From assembly GCA_030248215.1 (NCBI GenBank), contig JASANG010003656.1:1-64000 (forward strand): a stretch of 64,000 nt of DNA. Direction: 5' to 3'. The first letter of the stretch is position 1. The number at the start of each line of letters is the position of its first letter. Shown here in pieces: positions 35,701-46,600 of this stretch. Source of the stretch: Enoplolaimus lenunculus (taxonomy: Eukaryota; Nematoda; Enoplea; Enoplida; Thoracostomopsidae). The notes beneath the pieces were generated by a model. The model was given only the letters and a program-made list of their open reading frames with translations. It ran no database searches and had not been told where the DNA came from. The translations under genes and the position numbers were made by a program.

Positions 35701-38603
35701 AAAAGTAGTATTTGCATTATAGAAACACTGTCCGAAGCAGTGAAACTTCTCAAAGGCCAGTATGTTTTACAAGCGATTAGAGAACACAAAATGGACAAAG
35801 GTCTTATATTTTGTCGAACAAAGGTCGATTGTGATAACATGGAGCGGTGGCTGCAAAGAACTGGGAAAGGTTAGTTTTCAATGGTAACCAAAATTGGTGG
35901 GAAATTATACATATAGAACGTTAAATTATGCGTAGACGTGAAAAAGTTTGTTTTTGATAATGTTTGTATTTTGCGGTGTTAGTTATTAAAACATAGTTTT
36001 TCAGGGCAAGTCGAAAAGCACAGGTTTTTGAAACTGAAGCAAAACTGAAAAGCCCAAGCTAACAATATAATTCAAATAAATATATACTTTTGTGCCATCA
36101 AGTTATATAGTGTTACATGTCATATTATGAAGTTTTTGTATGCAAATTTTGGGACAAGCACCATTACATGATTAGTTCTAGATTCAGCCGTTAACGATGC
36201 TTATGCGTTTAATGCGAGCCGTTATTCTGAAGTACGTTATCTTCGCTGTTGTTGTAGGAGAATATTCTTGTGTTTGTTTGCATGGAGATCGGCGCCCGGA
36301 CGAAAGAAAACGTAATTTACAGTTGTTTAAAGTAAGAACGCTTCCTGCATTTTAATATATTCCATGGAAATACGTTTATAATAATATAAATTGTGTATTT
36401 TTATGAGAAGATTAGAATTATTCAAGCCACAAGTTAGCACTTATTAGTTAGAAAAAGAACGGAAGTAAAGTTTATAGCACTATTTTTCGTAATGACTTTA
36501 TAGACTTGTTTCGTTCTGTAAACTTTCGTCAATAAGGATGAGTGATTAAACTTAAGATTGTTGTTTTTTGCGGCTGCAGCAAGACAAAGTGAAATTTTTG
36601 ATCTGTACAGACGTCGCCGCCCGTGGTATTGACGTTGTTGGGGTGCCGTACGGTATGTTTACATATAATTATTGATACGAAGAATCCCAGTTGAAGTGAA
36701 TAAGTTTGACTAATGTGTATTATTTATTATGGGTTTTTAGAGAATGACAATATTTTAAATTAAAATACTTACCTTATTTAGACGTCATGATGCTAAATAT
36801 TTGGGCACATGCAGTTACGCTGGCTGTGCTTTATGAAAGCGCTTTTGTTTAGTGTTACGATAGTTACCTTTATTTTATGGACATTTAATTTCTAAACGAT
36901 GACTTTGGAATTTTTTAGTTATAAATGTGACATTGCCTGATGATAAAGCAAATTATTTGCATCGCATTGGTAGAGTGGGTCGAGCTGAGAGGTAAACGCC
37001 TGCGTATCTTTCTGTTTGATTTAGGTACATCGTTTTTAGACTAATTTTGCCACAATACTATTGCTTTCATAATGATTCTCGAGTACAGAAACTGCTACTT
37101 TTTGAACGATACCTTTCACGTCGTGCATTTGATGGACTATAATGTCATGTTGCAATTGCTCTCTCCGTTATCATTAGTTATCTTTTGTCTTAATTTTTCA
37201 TTCTAGAATGGGACTTGCGATATCATTAGTCTCAACTGTTCCTGAAAAGGTACGTGTTAGTATTATTGTGAATCGTTAATCAGTTTAATGATTGTGCTGC
37301 ACATAATTAAAGCACCGAAGTAGCTTAAAAAATTGTATATTGTGTTATGGTTTTCACGTAAGTGCCTAGCTTATAGTGAAATGGAATGTATTGCGCAACA
37401 AAAGAGGTTCATTGCGTTGTCACCTCTTTATTTCGCCTACAACAATTATCGTCAGACAATCCTGAAACATTTTATTCTAATTCTGCAAGAAAACATTATT
37501 TTCCTAGGTAATAAATTCGTGGCCCTATTGGGTTAGAGAGTCGTCATTAGAACATTTTGGCCGTGGCGTAGTGATTACAAGTTAAGATTAGTGTCAGCCG
37601 GTGTCTACCTTCATATCGTTAACGTATAATTTGATTTTAGCTTATTTATAGGTTTGGTACCATGGTTGTCCATCAAAAGGCAAAAATTGCGACAACACAA
37701 AACTAACTGATTACGGCGGATGTTGTATATGGTACCAAGAAATGAAGGTATTTAAGTTTGTTGTACGAAACCAATGAAAAGGCGGTGCCTTAAATTCGTC
37801 CAATTTTGCAGCGTTCTAGAGTTTCTAGAAGGAAGAGCGATTTGTAAACGTTATATAATTTTACATAGGCTAAATTACTGTTAGGCACGGGATCAGCCTT
37901 GAAATTTGGCCATGTGACACTAAATATTTTACATCCTTGAGATTGTTTGTTGCATCATTCCGTTTTTGTCCGCTACTTTTCCTTGTATAGAATAAAGCAA
38001 TATGTTCAATTGCAGTATATTGCCGTGATTTATTTGTACCCGGTGTGCCGAGTAGGAGACTTCAGTAATCTGAAGATCAGTGGCTTAGTTTGTGTTTCAT
38101 GCCTTTTTTCGTTTGTACTTCGTAGTATTTGGGCGAAATCGAAGATCACTTGGGAGTGACAATTCAGCAAGTTGACCCAGATATTAAAGTAGCTGTTGAC
38201 GAGTTTGATGGCAAAGTCACGTATGGTCAGAAAAGGAAAGAACTTGGTACGTTTTATTTCATTTTTGAAAAATAACCAGTAGGAAGCCACTGAGTATTTA
38301 GTCTATTTGGGGTGCTTTCAGTTTTAAAGTACCGCTATACAGTAATAAACCAATGGTTTAGCGAGATTGCTTATTATCTTTTGTATAATAGGCAGTCATG
38401 CCGTGTTTTGGAATTTCAATACCAAATAATTGATAAGTGCTTGCTTCAACCTTTTTATTATCATTAGTAATATTTCTGTTTTAGGCAGCGGCTACGTTGG
38501 CCATGCTGAATCTCTGGCTCCTGCTCTGCGAGAATTGGTAGAGTTAGAAAAAAGTGTACAATCCGCTTACTTGAAATTAAGGTTTGGAACGACATCCGTA
38601 TAA
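20732..38603 (+). CDS. DDX1: ATP-dependent RNA helicase DDX1 (28 coding exons, complete)
   Basis: DEAD-box helicase with a SPRY insert, known as part of the tRNA splicing ligase complex with RTCB and in RNA granules. Exons: 20732-20747, 21449-21500, 21895-21958, 22208-22337, 22647-22694, 25095-25181, 25375-25458, 25597-25673, 25907-25979, 26140-26216, 26681-26734, 27169-27229, 27804-27889, 30344-30396, 30932-31064, 31252-31278, 31801-31890, 32260-32310, 32486-32620, 34631-34682, 35723-35869, 36258-36331, 36580-36652, 36919-36991, 37207-37249, 37652-37747, 38126-38246, 38485-38603. They total 2,196 nt, 731 codons (human 740), with consistent phases. Motifs by residue: Q motif [11 protein letters not shown] 24-34; AAETGSGKT 45-53; SPRY about 88-275; PSRELAEQ 296; TPGR 348; DEAD 372-375, split by an intron before its last D; SAT 409; IFCRTK 512; TDVAARGID 567; [11 protein letters not shown] 596. 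The start [17 protein letters not shown] aligns with human MAAFSEMGVMPEIAQAV. No catalytic residue is missing. AATAAA lies at 39017. Confidence 0.96.
20880..21003 (-). repeat. tRNA-derived SINE fragment (minus)
   Basis: Read on the minus strand, GGCGCGGCTCAGCGGATAGT resembles a pol III A box and GAGTTCGAAACC a B box, spaced as in a tRNA. The structure does not close into a full cloverleaf, so this is a SINE head rather than a tRNA gene. It sits in DDX1 intron 1. Confidence 0.6.
23513..23850 (+). mobile_element. Decayed family A hAT-type MITE
   Basis: The stretch ACAACCGCAGGTCTGCATGC, then CAGTAGTAATATTTTGCATA, ACAACCTAATTTGGTTTCACC and TTTTTTCACCTCTCGTTAAACCCTG follows the order of the complete family A copies. 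Ends are approximate. Confidence 0.55.
24256..24345 (+). repeat. 45-bp tandem duplication
   Basis: Two adjacent 45-bp units begin with TAATCATCATAGGCATCAGA; they differ at two positions (one internal T/C and the last base). It is intronic in DDX1 and of recent origin by its near identity. Confidence 0.85.
28384..28700 (+). mobile_element. LINE 3' tail fragment (plus)
   Basis: The frame at 28384 encodes [17 protein letters not shown] followed by [22 protein letters not shown]. This is the layout of the region after the RNase H domain in Jockey/R1/I-group LINEs (LLTGHGxLNxHL...C...E...HxLxxCPxY). Only this tail is visible. It ends against the 3' tail of an opposite LINE at 28727. Confidence 0.55.
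28727..30155 (-). mobile_element. 5'-truncated LINE (RNase H-bearing, R1/I/Jockey-like group)
   Basis: A minus-strand frame of 449 codons (28764-30113, open a little further to about 30152) begins in the end of a reverse transcriptase thumb ([16 protein letters not shown]). It has a full RNase H domain with the catalytic set: D in [11 protein letters not shown] in [10 protein letters not shown] in [10 protein letters not shown] and the final [18 protein letters not shown]. It closes with a CCHC-like [19 protein letters not shown]. The stop is followed by a short 3' UTR and a (GAA)n tail (CTT run at 28727-28742 on the plus strand), as target-primed insertion gives. Endonuclease and most of the RT are absent. 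The open frame points to a recent 5'-truncated insertion. It lies antisense in DDX1 intron 13. Confidence 0.85.
30533..30844 (+). mobile_element. hAT-type MITE, family B (CAGGGTGGCACC ends)
   Basis: It starts CAGGGTGGCACCGAATCCACG and ends GTTGCCGCCATG, with GAATCCGAATC words inside. The 8 bases before (ATGGATCG) and after (ATGTATTG) agree at six positions, a decayed target duplication. It lies in DDX1 intron 14, shortly before exon 15. Confidence 0.75.
31970..32150 (+). repeat. Imperfect local duplication in DDX1 intron 17
   Basis: GCATTGCATCGTGTAAAA followed by AAAAAGTTGTTG occurs twice about 105 bases apart, each copy preceded by AACATT and an ACTC-rich stretch. Boundaries are approximate. 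Confidence 0.5.
32885..33930 (+). mobile_element. Family H hAT-type MITE carrying an inserted CCCTATTCACA element
   Basis: GCAGAGATGGGAGTTTCGG at the left and GGTCTCGGTAATCAGGTCTC...GATCTGTC at the right resemble the inverted ends of the complete family H copy at 34822-35591. Inside, about 33118-33816 is bounded by inverted CCCTATTCACA and TGTGAATAGGG, so a second DNA element has inserted into the first. Both lie in DDX1 intron 19. Confidence 0.6.
34195..34300 (+). repeat. tRNA-related SINE fragment
   Basis: AGAGCCCCTGCAGCCTCGAACGTCAAGCTC, TTGAGTAGTGATAG and GGGTTTGAATTTCC recall A-box and B-box spacing. The minus-strand element at 52205-52315 shares GTCAAGCTCT and the AGAGCCCCTTGGGGCTCAAGC leader, so both belong to one SINE family. 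Confidence 0.5.
34822..35591 (+). mobile_element. hAT-type MITE, family H, with exact 8-bp target duplication
   Basis: The left end CAGGGATGGGAGGTCTCGGT and the right end ACCGCCCATCCCTG are inverted repeats. GCCAGTAG precedes the element (34814-34821) and follows it (35592-35599) without mismatch. Both ends carry GAGACCGAGACC-type repeats. No transposase frame is present. It lies in DDX1 intron 20. The start of another copy in reverse internal orientation begins near 63395. Confidence 0.9.
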
Positions 38604-39375
38604 ACTTATAACGATAATTGTGGAATTATTGAAGCTTGGTCAATTATTTGGAAATCTTTTGAAACTTCGTAGTGTGTAATAGGCATTGTACTCTTTCTTT
38701 TGACCAACATGGGCGTGTAAGAAAACGGGGTAAAACCATGTCCTTCTCATTCGTTGAACATCAAACCATAACTGAAAACGTTACCCGAGTTGCTAGTAGC
38801 TGTTCCAATGAAAGTTCTTTCGTGACAAAATGTTAGTTTTTTCCCTTACCCACCCGCTCAATATTTAATGCCTTCGGATGTGAGTATTACGTCAAATAAT
38901 GACTAAATTTTGCTTATAAAACTATGGAATTAGTTCTTCCGACATGGCTGTGTTTTATTAACATCTCTTTAGGTGTGTTATTTTTGTTAATCTGCTTTTG
39001 CCGTTTACAGTTGAGCAATAAAGTAAAATATTGTTTGATGAGAACGCACCATAAAACTATACATGCCAAAAGGATTAGGCGAGAAACATCTTTCGATGTC
39101 TAGTAGCTGTACAACACTGTTTACAATAAAGTGTGTGTATAAGCCGCGTGAAAGAACCTATGGTTGAATCGTGTGTGAAATGTTATCGAAATATAGAATC
39201 AATGCCACAACACTTCATCCTTGATTCTCTTCCTTTCGAGTTCCGTTTGTAGTTTAATGTAGGACCCAATATGGGCGGTGAAGCCGGATGTGAGGTGAAA
39301 TTAGGCAGTTAAAATGATATTTAATTTGTTGATTTTAGCAAATATCTGCAATGCGTGGTTTGACTTTACCCTTTA
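38604..39375. other. DDX1 3' UTR and downstream sequence
   Basis: An AATAAA at 39017-39022 is the first clear polyadenylation signal after the TAA at 38601-38603, about 415 bases downstream. Nothing else was recognised. Confidence 0.45.
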
Positions 39376-39787
39376 CTGTAGTGACCGGAATAACGGGGGT
39401 CCGATTTTGAGTCTCAATCAATAGGAGTCCGTATACCTAATAGAGTCCGCAAGCGGATAGAGACCCTAAACCTTAATTGGAGTCCACAAATGTCAATTAT
39501 GCCTAATTGTAGCTCATAAATGACTCCAGGGCCAAATAATTTGAATTTGAATCTTTAAAGTGTGCTTAAATTTTGAATATAAATTCCTGAGTATAACCTT
39601 GCATTGTCGCTCAAACTATTGATACAAGACAACCTAACGTTTAAATTGAACGGATATTTGCAATACCGGTAACCAAGGGTGGCGAAGGGCGGGTTGAAAA
39701 TAAGTAACAGTCCGTAACAGAATAACAGGGGGTACCCTTTAGAGGCCAAATAAATATCAGTCCCTTCTCTTATTCGGGTCACTACAG
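39376..39787 (+). mobile_element. TA-flanked MITE, family K (CTGTAGTGACC ends)
   Basis: CTGTAGTGACCGGAATAACG at the left mirrors TTATTCGGGTCACTACAG at the right over about 18 bp, and TA flanks both sides (39374-39375, 39788-39789), as for Tc1/mariner-type elements. A partial second copy ends at about 41515 with CTCTTATTCAAGTGACTACAG. Confidence 0.8.
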
Positions 39788-40253
39788 TATATTATAAACC
39801 AGGTGTTTGAGCAACACTTACGACTTGTGTTTATTACGCTGAGGAAGCTTAAACCTATAGAAATTTTGGTGAATTTTTCAAATAAGACTGGTCCAAATCT
39901 TCAGGACGCGCTCTAGTCTTAATTTATCAAAACATAATGCCGATTTGGCTCTCAATAACCTACCCTTGTTTCAATTAAATTTCAATTTTTTATGACTTGA
40001 ACATATACTTTCACTTTTTGTGATCTCATGGACTACTGCGGAACCGAAAATGTACCTATTTTCAACAGTTAAGAAATCTATATTTTGCATTGCGTCATTT
40101 CTTGTATTTGATGATGCATTTAAGCATAGCTTGCCTAGACCGTAGCCAGATGAAAGCCTAAGCCGCAATCAGGTCAAAGCCTAAGCGTAAATGTTAAAGC
40201 AACTCTAAAGTCGGCCCATGTATAGATCAGGGCCGGAATAGCAGTATAAGCAT

Positions 40254-40570
40254 CAGGGTAGAACCGGAGGTCTGCCTCCGGCTCCGGTACGATTTTTGCC
40301 GGAGGTTCCGGCAGTTTCGGTAGTAAAATTTTGTATATTTTTGCAAATTTATCTGTTTGAAGGCGTTTCGTTTTTACTTTTGTCACAATTTTCAGGAAAG
40401 AATTTCCGATAATTCGCATAAAATTAGCGTAAAACCAAACAAATTAACAACATTGCAGATATTATCTAATTAATTAGTTAACCATCATCGTTACTACCTA
40501 ATTTCGCCTCAGCTCCGGCAAGTTTCGTTGACCTCCGGCTCCGGCATTTTTCACCTCTGGTTGCACCCTG
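40254..40570 (+). mobile_element. hAT-type MITE, family A (complete copy)
   Basis: It begins CAGGGTAGAACCGGAGGTC and ends CACCTCTGGTTGCACCCTG, inverted ends of about 18 bp. The body carries GCCGGAGGTTCCGGCAG, TTTCGGTAGTAAAATTTTG and CTACCTAATTTCGCC, shared with the other copies. An 8-bp duplication could not be matched here. Confidence 0.75.
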
Positions 40571-40740
40571 AGCCTATTCCTACGCCTAAGCCTTAGAAAA
40601 AATTGTCTGAAGCTTAATTAAACTGACTCTATTATAGCCTCTCCGGAAAACGATCCGGTCCTGTTCTATCATGGGCCCGTGGGCTCTAAAATCCATACTT
40701 AAGCTTAGGCCAGATACTACGTCTATATATCCCTAATTTT

Positions 40741-41092
40741 AAACCTACGCCTAAGATGGAACGTTGCCTAATCCTATAACCCTAATGTTGAGCCAAAAGA
40801 TAATCTTAAGCCTAAGCCTTAAGATCAAGAATTTGCTTGCGATGAATTCTATTGAAATCACGAAATCCCGATATTCCAAAATCCCAAAATCTCACCACAG
40901 ACAAAAGCTAATTTTAAACCTAAGCCTAAGATGGAGCCTTGCCTAATCCTATAAACCTAATGTTGAGCCAAAGGATAATCCTAAACCTAAGCCTTAGCTC
41001 AAGAGTTTGCTTGTGATGAATTCTATTGAAATCACTAAATCCCGATATATATATTCCAAAATCCAAAAATCCCGCACCAGAGACAAAAGCTT
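40741..41092 (+). repeat. About 175-bp tandem duplication with TTAGGC-like words
   Basis: Two units start AAACCTACGCCTAAGATGGA (40741) and AAACCTAAGCCTAAGATGGA (40916), and both run through AATGTTGAGCCAAA, TTTGCTTG and GATGAATTCTATTGAAATCA. GCCTAA and CCTTAAG words recur within each. Confidence 0.8.
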
Positions 41093-41696
41093 TCTATTTT
41101 TTAGCTGGGACGGTGGATTTCGGGCCGACAGTATAAACTATACATGGGTCCAAATTTTTTGCATCATATATATACGCAGCGAAACTTTGTAAGCCGCAAA
41201 TAAATGTTAGCACAAATTTACCGAAGGAAATAATAGTATCATTTTGTCACAGATTTCAACTTGATTTTTTGGGGCAAATACTACGTTTAGCGGGATCTTT
41301 CCAGGGGCAAAATTACGCGGGGAGAAACATTATTCTGTAACTACCTAGCATAATCTTTCCGGAAGAAGAATTAGGCTGTGGATTACGCCGTAACACCGTA
41401 TATATTAGTAGCGAACGCCGGTTGAAATAACTCCCAAGCCGAATAACGGGGGATTCCTTTTATACAGAGGTCAAATAAACATCAGTCCCGGCTCTTATTC
41501 AAGTGACTACAGTAGGTACATGCATGGGTCGACGCCCGTGATTTTATGGGACGAAGATTAATTTAAAATCAGCCCCCTATGTGATTTTTCAGAAGCACAG
41601 GGTGTAGCCAAATATTGGTTTCCGGTAAAAATAAATGCTCGTTCCTGATACAGAAATTCCCTTTTGCAATCGTTCATAAAGATATATATGTATAAT

Positions 41697-42344
41697 CAGG
41701 GCACAACCGGAGGTCTCCCTCCGGTTCCGGCATAAAATCGGTCTCTGGATCCGGTGGAATTATTGCCGGAGGTTCCGATAATTTCGGTAGTAAAATTTTG
41801 CATAATTTGCAAAATTTATCTGTTGAGCGCGTTTTTTATTTTTGTTACAATTTTCAAGAAAGCATTTTCGAAATTTCGCACAAAATTAGCGTAAAATCAA
41901 ACAACTTAACAACATAACAGATATTGGCTAAAATTAACTAATTAAGCATCAGTTTTTACTACCTAATTTCGCCTCACCTCCGTCTCCCAGGGTGGCACCG
42001 AATCCACGATTTGACCGAATCCGAATCCAGTGCTAATTTGCCGAATCCGAAACCGAATCCTGCGTGTTGCAAATTTCAGATATATCTATAATTTGTTTCA
42101 AAATATCAACGCAATGCCAGCCGTATAACTTTTAATACGTTAATATATTTCGTCCCGACGCCAAGATTTCTCACCTGAAATAAAAAAATATTGATCGAAG
42201 TTGTTGGATTCGGCTGTTCCACAGCCGAATCCAAACCTCAAATTTTTGCTGAATCCAAATCCGAACCTTTGTTGCCACGCTGCCGGCTCCGGCAAGTTTC
42301 GTTGACCTCCGGCTCCAGTATTTTTCACCTCCGGTTGCACCCTG
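41697..42344 (+). mobile_element. Family A MITE split by a family B insertion
   Basis: The outer element starts CAGGGCACAACCGGAGGTC and ends ACCTCCGGTTGCACCCTG. It is interrupted at 41988-42282 by another element. With the insert excluded, its length and order match the copy at 40254-40570. Confidence 0.85.
41988..42282 (+). mobile_element. hAT-type MITE, family B, nested in family A
   Basis: The ends are CAGGGTGGCACCGAATCC and TTTGTTGCCACGCTG. The flanks CCGTCTCC (41980-41987) and CCGGCTCC (42283-42290) match at seven of eight bases, an 8-bp target duplication taken from the host MITE. The interior has GAATCCGAATCC repeats, as in the 30533 and 57722 copies. Confidence 0.85.
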
Positions 42345-42838
42345 GTATATATGTATACGAAAATTGTTCGGTATAAAAATAAGGATAACGAAATTGATCC
42401 AAAATTTCGCGTATGTTCCTATGAGCAGTGTATAGTTTTTCCGCTGGTTTCGAATGAATTAGTTTTTTTTGCTGAGGATTGGTTAGTAAAAATAAGAGAA
42501 ACGAGTAGTCATCACAATAATAAAAAGGATATTGAAGTATAAAAGTTTCAAAGGTATTATTTTTCTGCCAACACAATTGAGACATGCAAGCACCCACCAG
42601 GCTTTGTAAAATTTTAATGAAAAATGACGGATGCGCCTAAATTTTTACGATTTTAGATGAATTTCGTAACTTTTATTTCATTTATGAGCGTGATTTGTAA
42701 ATATTATTGAGCGTAAGATAGAGGTATTTTCAGTATTTCTGTAACTAAATCAAATAGGGGAACGGATACCGATATATACCGGAAACGAATATCCGGTTAC
42801 TCCCTGTTAATATATTTTTGATCACTGTCCGTTTACAC

Positions 42839-42915
42839 CAGGGCGCAACCATTAAAAATACCGTCAGTGGAGGTCAACAAAATTGGACGGAGCCATTGGT
42901 GACACAAAAGTAGGT
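42839..42915 (-). repeat. Family A MITE end, reverse orientation
   Basis: CAGGGCGCAACC followed by AAAAATACCG and GGAGGTCAACAAAATTGGACGG is the reverse complement of the right end of family A. The far end was not located with confidence. Confidence 0.5.
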
Positions 42916-43636
42916 AGCTTAAATGTTTAATTTTAGCAAATATCAATATATAAAAGCGTTGTCAAAAATTTTGGTTTTATGTTTATTTTTTAAGAAATAC
43001 TGACAATTTGTTCTCCAAATTGTTCCAAAACTTATAGCCAAATAGATCGAACGATGCAATTTATTTTTGTAAACCTATATAAAATTCACGGGAGTGGATT
43101 TTCTACAGGAGCCAGGCTTCCGTGTGTATCATGACGAACAGTGTGCAAATACGCAAGTTTAATAATAAATTTTATATTACGTTGAAACAGTGTAGATGCA
43201 TTCCAGGGTAAAACGTTTGTCTCCAGCCGCAGCAGAAAATCAACCTTCGACTCTCACTGAAATAGTGGAAAGGTCACAGAAAAGCTTAAAACAAATTTTT
43301 GAAAGAAATATAATTTGTATGAATCGCTAACTATCCTCCGTAGATGCGTCAAACCAAGAAAAAACATCTTTGAATTATTATACGTCAATATCTGTTTTTG
43401 TTTTCGTTATATTTTGATCATTATCCGTTTCCGTTATTTTTGCTATCCCTCCGGTGTGTATCCTGTATTTTGATAGGCTACGGTTTAAGAATCGCAAACA
43501 ATCAGTTTGTCTGCAATTCCTTTTTTTCATTTTTACACAATATTTGCCAAAAGTCCTGCAATAATTTACTTGTTTGTTGTTTAACAAGTTTCAGGCTTTG
43601 AAGCCGTATTTTAAGCACTCTGAATAACACCGGCAA

Positions 43637-46600
43637 TTAAAACTTGTCCAAGTGTTTATACATACGGCGAAGTTTTTCCCTTTTTCCTTTATTATAATGT
43701 TTCTTCCCTTCACATCGAGGAGCAGAAACTGATGATATGAAATTATTTTGTGAAGGCACCATTCCTTTCAGAGACTTTATGGCATAGCCAACGTTTCCAT
43801 TCGAAAAAAATTTCGCATCCACAGTTTCCGTTGATGGTTTTGAATCAATCAGGCGGTGTCGTCTCATTGCCTCAAACAGCACGGACTTCCCTTCGTCATT
43901 TAGCTTTTCTTTTTCAGAATTATTTAAAATTACTCTTTTTGAATTATTACGATTTTGCAAAATTGTTTCAGAAATTCTGTTCAAATGCTCGTTGAACTCG
44001 TGATCAGACATATTAGGCGGTGCATAGCAATAATAAAAGCGTCCAGCAATATAGTCTTTGATCAAAGATCGTGCCGCTCGACCCCAGTCAGTTGTGCCTT
44101 TTGAACCCATATATCCACGGAAATAAGCGTACGCAGTAAGCAGTTCGTCAGGTTTCGACTGAGCACATATACTTCCATGATTAGACTGAGATGATAACCG
44201 CAGTCCGTAGCAATGCTCGAAAATAACTTGCGGGATCTGGGAACACATCAACGCGATCGGAGGAATAGGATCTCGCAATTGGTCAACAGGCAAAATGCCC
44301 ATCAACAGCATGTGCGCTTTGCTCGCCACAAATGATGGCATCACTAAACCGGGACAATCGCACAACATAACGTTCCCATCCTCTAAATAATGCGTCTGGA
44401 AATGTCTCGTTTTGCCAGGAGTTGCGGAAACGGACACCCGTTTGTGTCCAAGCAGTCGGTTAATTATTGAGCTTTTGCCAACATTTGGATATCCAATCAT
44501 TCCAACAGTGAGTGATACATCGTCTGAATGGAGATGTTCGGTTTGTTCTGAGCACGTTTTAAAGTATTCTATCAATTGATCGCACGACAGAATACTAGGC
44601 GAGTTATAACAGCTAACATCATTGTTTAATTCTTCCGGATTTTCAATATTCTCGCTTGATTCAGACGCTGTTTCCCAGTCGCTATCATCTGAAATTTTAT
44701 TAGTTGTACGCATATCACAGAATGTGCTATCATTAGCACATTTGCTACATTTTTCCGTTTGCCAATTATTTTTGCAACCAACGGCAATAGCTCCAGCAGT
44801 ATTTTCTTCATTCAGTTCTTCTTTCACATCCGTCAACGGCTTGTTTTCATTCATTTTTTTCATGATGTCGCATATTTTGCTGCGTTTCGAGGCGTTCGCA
44901 TTGGATTCCAGAGCAGAGAAAAACGCCACTGAAACAGAAGAAAGCAATCTGTAATCTTACACAACAAGCATTAACCACGTCATGTGGTTAACTAAGTTAC
45001 ACACGTATGGCTATTTTAAAAGTCATTTTGCTTGGTACTTAAAGTTTTTGCACTATTATAAGTTTCCAAAAATTTTCAGTGGAAAAACACTGTAATATGA
45101 AAAACTAAACCAACAATAACACATACAATATTTGAAAATATGCATAACTATACAGTTTTACTTAAAATTCGACAGCTGAGCATTGAGTGCTATAGATAAT
45201 GAGTGCTGTATTTGCAATATTTTTAATTTTACCTTTTACTCCAATGGAATCGAAATATTTCGCCCATGCTCGCCGCTGCGAGTCAAGGAGTAAATCTGCT
45301 TTGTTTAAAATAACAACACAGCGCTTTTTGCTATCAAGTTCAATTGCTAAACGCTCGAGTTCGTCGCAGCTAAAACGTTTTATTAACTGATTGAAACAAA
45401 CTTTTCTAAACGCACTAAACACCTGGTCAAGCTTCTTATACTCAAATTAAATTTGAGTATTTAAACAAAGTATACAGCAGAACACATCTTTCAAGTTCAT
45501 CGTTCTGTTGAAACAGTCAAAAAACCTAAAACAATTCATTATAAAAAGACATGCGTACATTACAACGTCATCTCTATCTCTAAGAAATTTTGATCAAACT
45601 GTGATCAAACCCATAAGTTAATTCAAAGTAGTCGCGGTCAGAATTAAATTCCGTCGCGATCAGATATCGAACTGCGTCTGTTCAGCTCAGATCGCGCTCG
45701 TCACAAAGTTAAAAAGCCTTAAGCGCTACTACACACATTTCAAATGCCGTATCGGTTCAAACAGACATGTTTCAACGAGATGACATTTCCGGTATTAGCA
45801 GCATTTTGTGACACTATATTTTCTATTATTTTGGAGGTTCAGCATTGGTGGAAAAACGCACTTACATGCTTTTAGAATAACCTGTTGAACCCTAGAACCT
45901 AAAATTAATTTTCTAGTTCCGTAAGTTCGCTCGCTACTTATTTTTAAACGAGTTTATGCCCTTTCTTAATTATTTTAATGGCCCTCTGGCACCTTGGTTA
46001 GCTATTTCCACTCATAGATTATTCAGGTACATTGCTTATTCATGTGCTTCTTTCAGGAATTGTCGACTTGTGGTAAAGAACATGATTACATCTATCTGTT
46101 GAACGCGAACGGAATCATCCTCTTACCGCTAAGGAGCGAACGACACGTCTCTAAAACAGCTCAAACAAACGAGCTCCCTCAAAGCGGCATACCAATTGGC
46201 ACAGCGTGGACATCGCTGCCAATCAGTATCAAGTTGTCAAATGCAAATGCACCGAAGCGTTTTATGTTTTGCACTTGGGGGTCGAAAGGTAGATGTCCGT
46301 CCGTCCGTCTGAAAAGAATCTCAGGAACGGCTGAACCGATTTTGACAAACTTTTTTTTGTTTGAAAGCCAATTATCCTGGGGTGTTAACCTCGCATTGGG
46401 GTTTTAAAATTTTAAGCCGTTTATTAGCTACAGGCTAATGTGCATAATTAATTAAGCCTGAATTAGGACTTTCCACAATATTTCACTAATTATTACAGTT
46501 AGAAGCAATCTAATTTTAGCATTAAAGGGTTTTTGGATGCGAGGAATCTGCGTAGACTGTTTACAAACCTCCAAAACCGATAAGTGAGCAGTTAGCTAAT

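Noticed and set aside
40741-41092. CRISPR-like or telomere array
   Set aside because: There are only two long units, the hexamers are degenerate and scattered, and there is no spacer pattern.
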